Below, in pieces: positions 35,368 through 35,607 of a DNA stretch of 35,607 nt (positions within the stretch are counted from its first letter, which is position 1; the number at the start of each line of letters is the position of its first letter). The notes under the pieces were generated by a model. That model searched no databases, was not told the DNA's origin, and saw only the letters and a list, made by a program, of their open reading frames with translations. Origin of the DNA: Thermolongibacillus altinsuensis (GTDB lineage: Bacteria; Bacillota; Bacilli; Bacillales; Anoxybacillaceae). Position numbers and translations under genes: made by a program. Where the stretch lies: NCBI RefSeq assembly GCF_004341205.1, contig NZ_SLUL01000020.1, positions 1 through 35,607 on the forward strand, read 5' to 3'.

Positions 35368-35467
35368 GTTAGACAATTATATGTTTCTTGATAATAATAT
35401 AACACTTTTCATTTCATAAATAAATAGCGAATATACATTTTGTCGAAAAAAGTCGGAATTAAAATGA

Positions 35468-35481
35468 TGTAAACGATTTTA
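35468..35481. promoter_or_regulatory. Possible cre (CcpA) site
   Basis: TGTAAACGATTTTA matches the cre consensus TGWAANCGNTNWCA with one mismatch. It is about 147 bases upstream of ymfC. The rest of 35382-35607 is AT-rich and shows no gene that I can support. Confidence 0.3.
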
Positions 35482-35607
35482 ATAATATAACATTATTATT
35501 AACATTTTATACAAAAACATCCATGAGTAATTTTACTCCCCACCCATGCATGAAAATCCATCATTCCTTCCCATAATGGATATGAACGCAAACAGTTTTG
35601 AAAGACG

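Noticed and set aside
1-35607. tRNA, rRNA or CRISPR array
   Set aside because: No cloverleaf tRNA, rRNA stretch or regularly spaced repeat-spacer pattern was found on either strand; the cloverleaf at 6131-6272 has no anticodon arm features and is much longer than a tRNA.
35382-35607. Partial gene at the right edge
   Set aside because: No open frame with an RBS or family resemblance; the stretch is AT-rich intergenic sequence.

Overview
The window is a Bacillaceae chromosome segment, most likely from a moderately thermophilic Anoxybacillus/Geobacillus-type organism. The evidence is the gene order ymfC / ymfF-ymfH-ymfI-ymfJ-ymfK-rodZ-pgsA-cinA-recA-rny-ymdB-spoVS / miaB-ricA-cotE-mutS-mutL, spore genes (spoVS, cotE), Gram-positive ribosome binding sites and a transposase resembling IS256-type copies common in that group. 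The genus is inferred from protein flavour and was not tested.

Positions 1-6540 are accessory. From left to right: a decayed IS256-type transposase (three frameshifts and a stop); three unrelated single genes on the + strand (cupin, VanX-type D-Ala-D-Ala dipeptidase, four-helix membrane protein), each followed by a copy of a ~30 bp repeat; a catalytic-domain-only tyrosine recombinase; a broken phage control cluster (arpU, a 64-aa protein and a BRO/KilA-C antirepressor, two of them frameshifted); and a small L,D-transpeptidase with its own promoter. The gene-plus-repeat array is the most unusual part of the window: it is laid out like an integron cassette array, but its repeats are far shorter than classical attC sites.

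Positions 6541-35321 are a near-continuous core block, all on the - strand. It holds mismatch repair (mutS-mutL), spore coat (cotE), the RNA-maturation factor ricA and miaB, a 2-oxoacid:ferredoxin oxidoreductase pair (korA-korB), an M19 dipeptidase, spoVS, ymdB, RNase Y (rny), recA, cinA, pgsA, rodZ, ymfK, the ymfF-ymfH-ymfI-ymfJ set, a BmpA-type nucleoside ABC importer (nupN-O-P-Q) and the GntR regulator ymfC. Terminators separate most of these into short units. Regulatory sites visible by eye are a sigma-H promoter before spoVS, sigma-E and sigma-K promoters before cotE, a LexA box plus sigma-A promoter before recA, a promoter with an overlapping cre-like site before korA, and an inverted-repeat operator before ymfC.

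Two copies of a foldable palindromic element (6131-6272 and 11899-11983) lie in intergenic gaps of the core and look like a dispersed non-autonomous repeat. Functionally the core block joins DNA repair and recombination, RNA processing (RNase Y with its partner RicA), membrane and shape genes (PgsA, RodZ), sporulation and nucleoside uptake.
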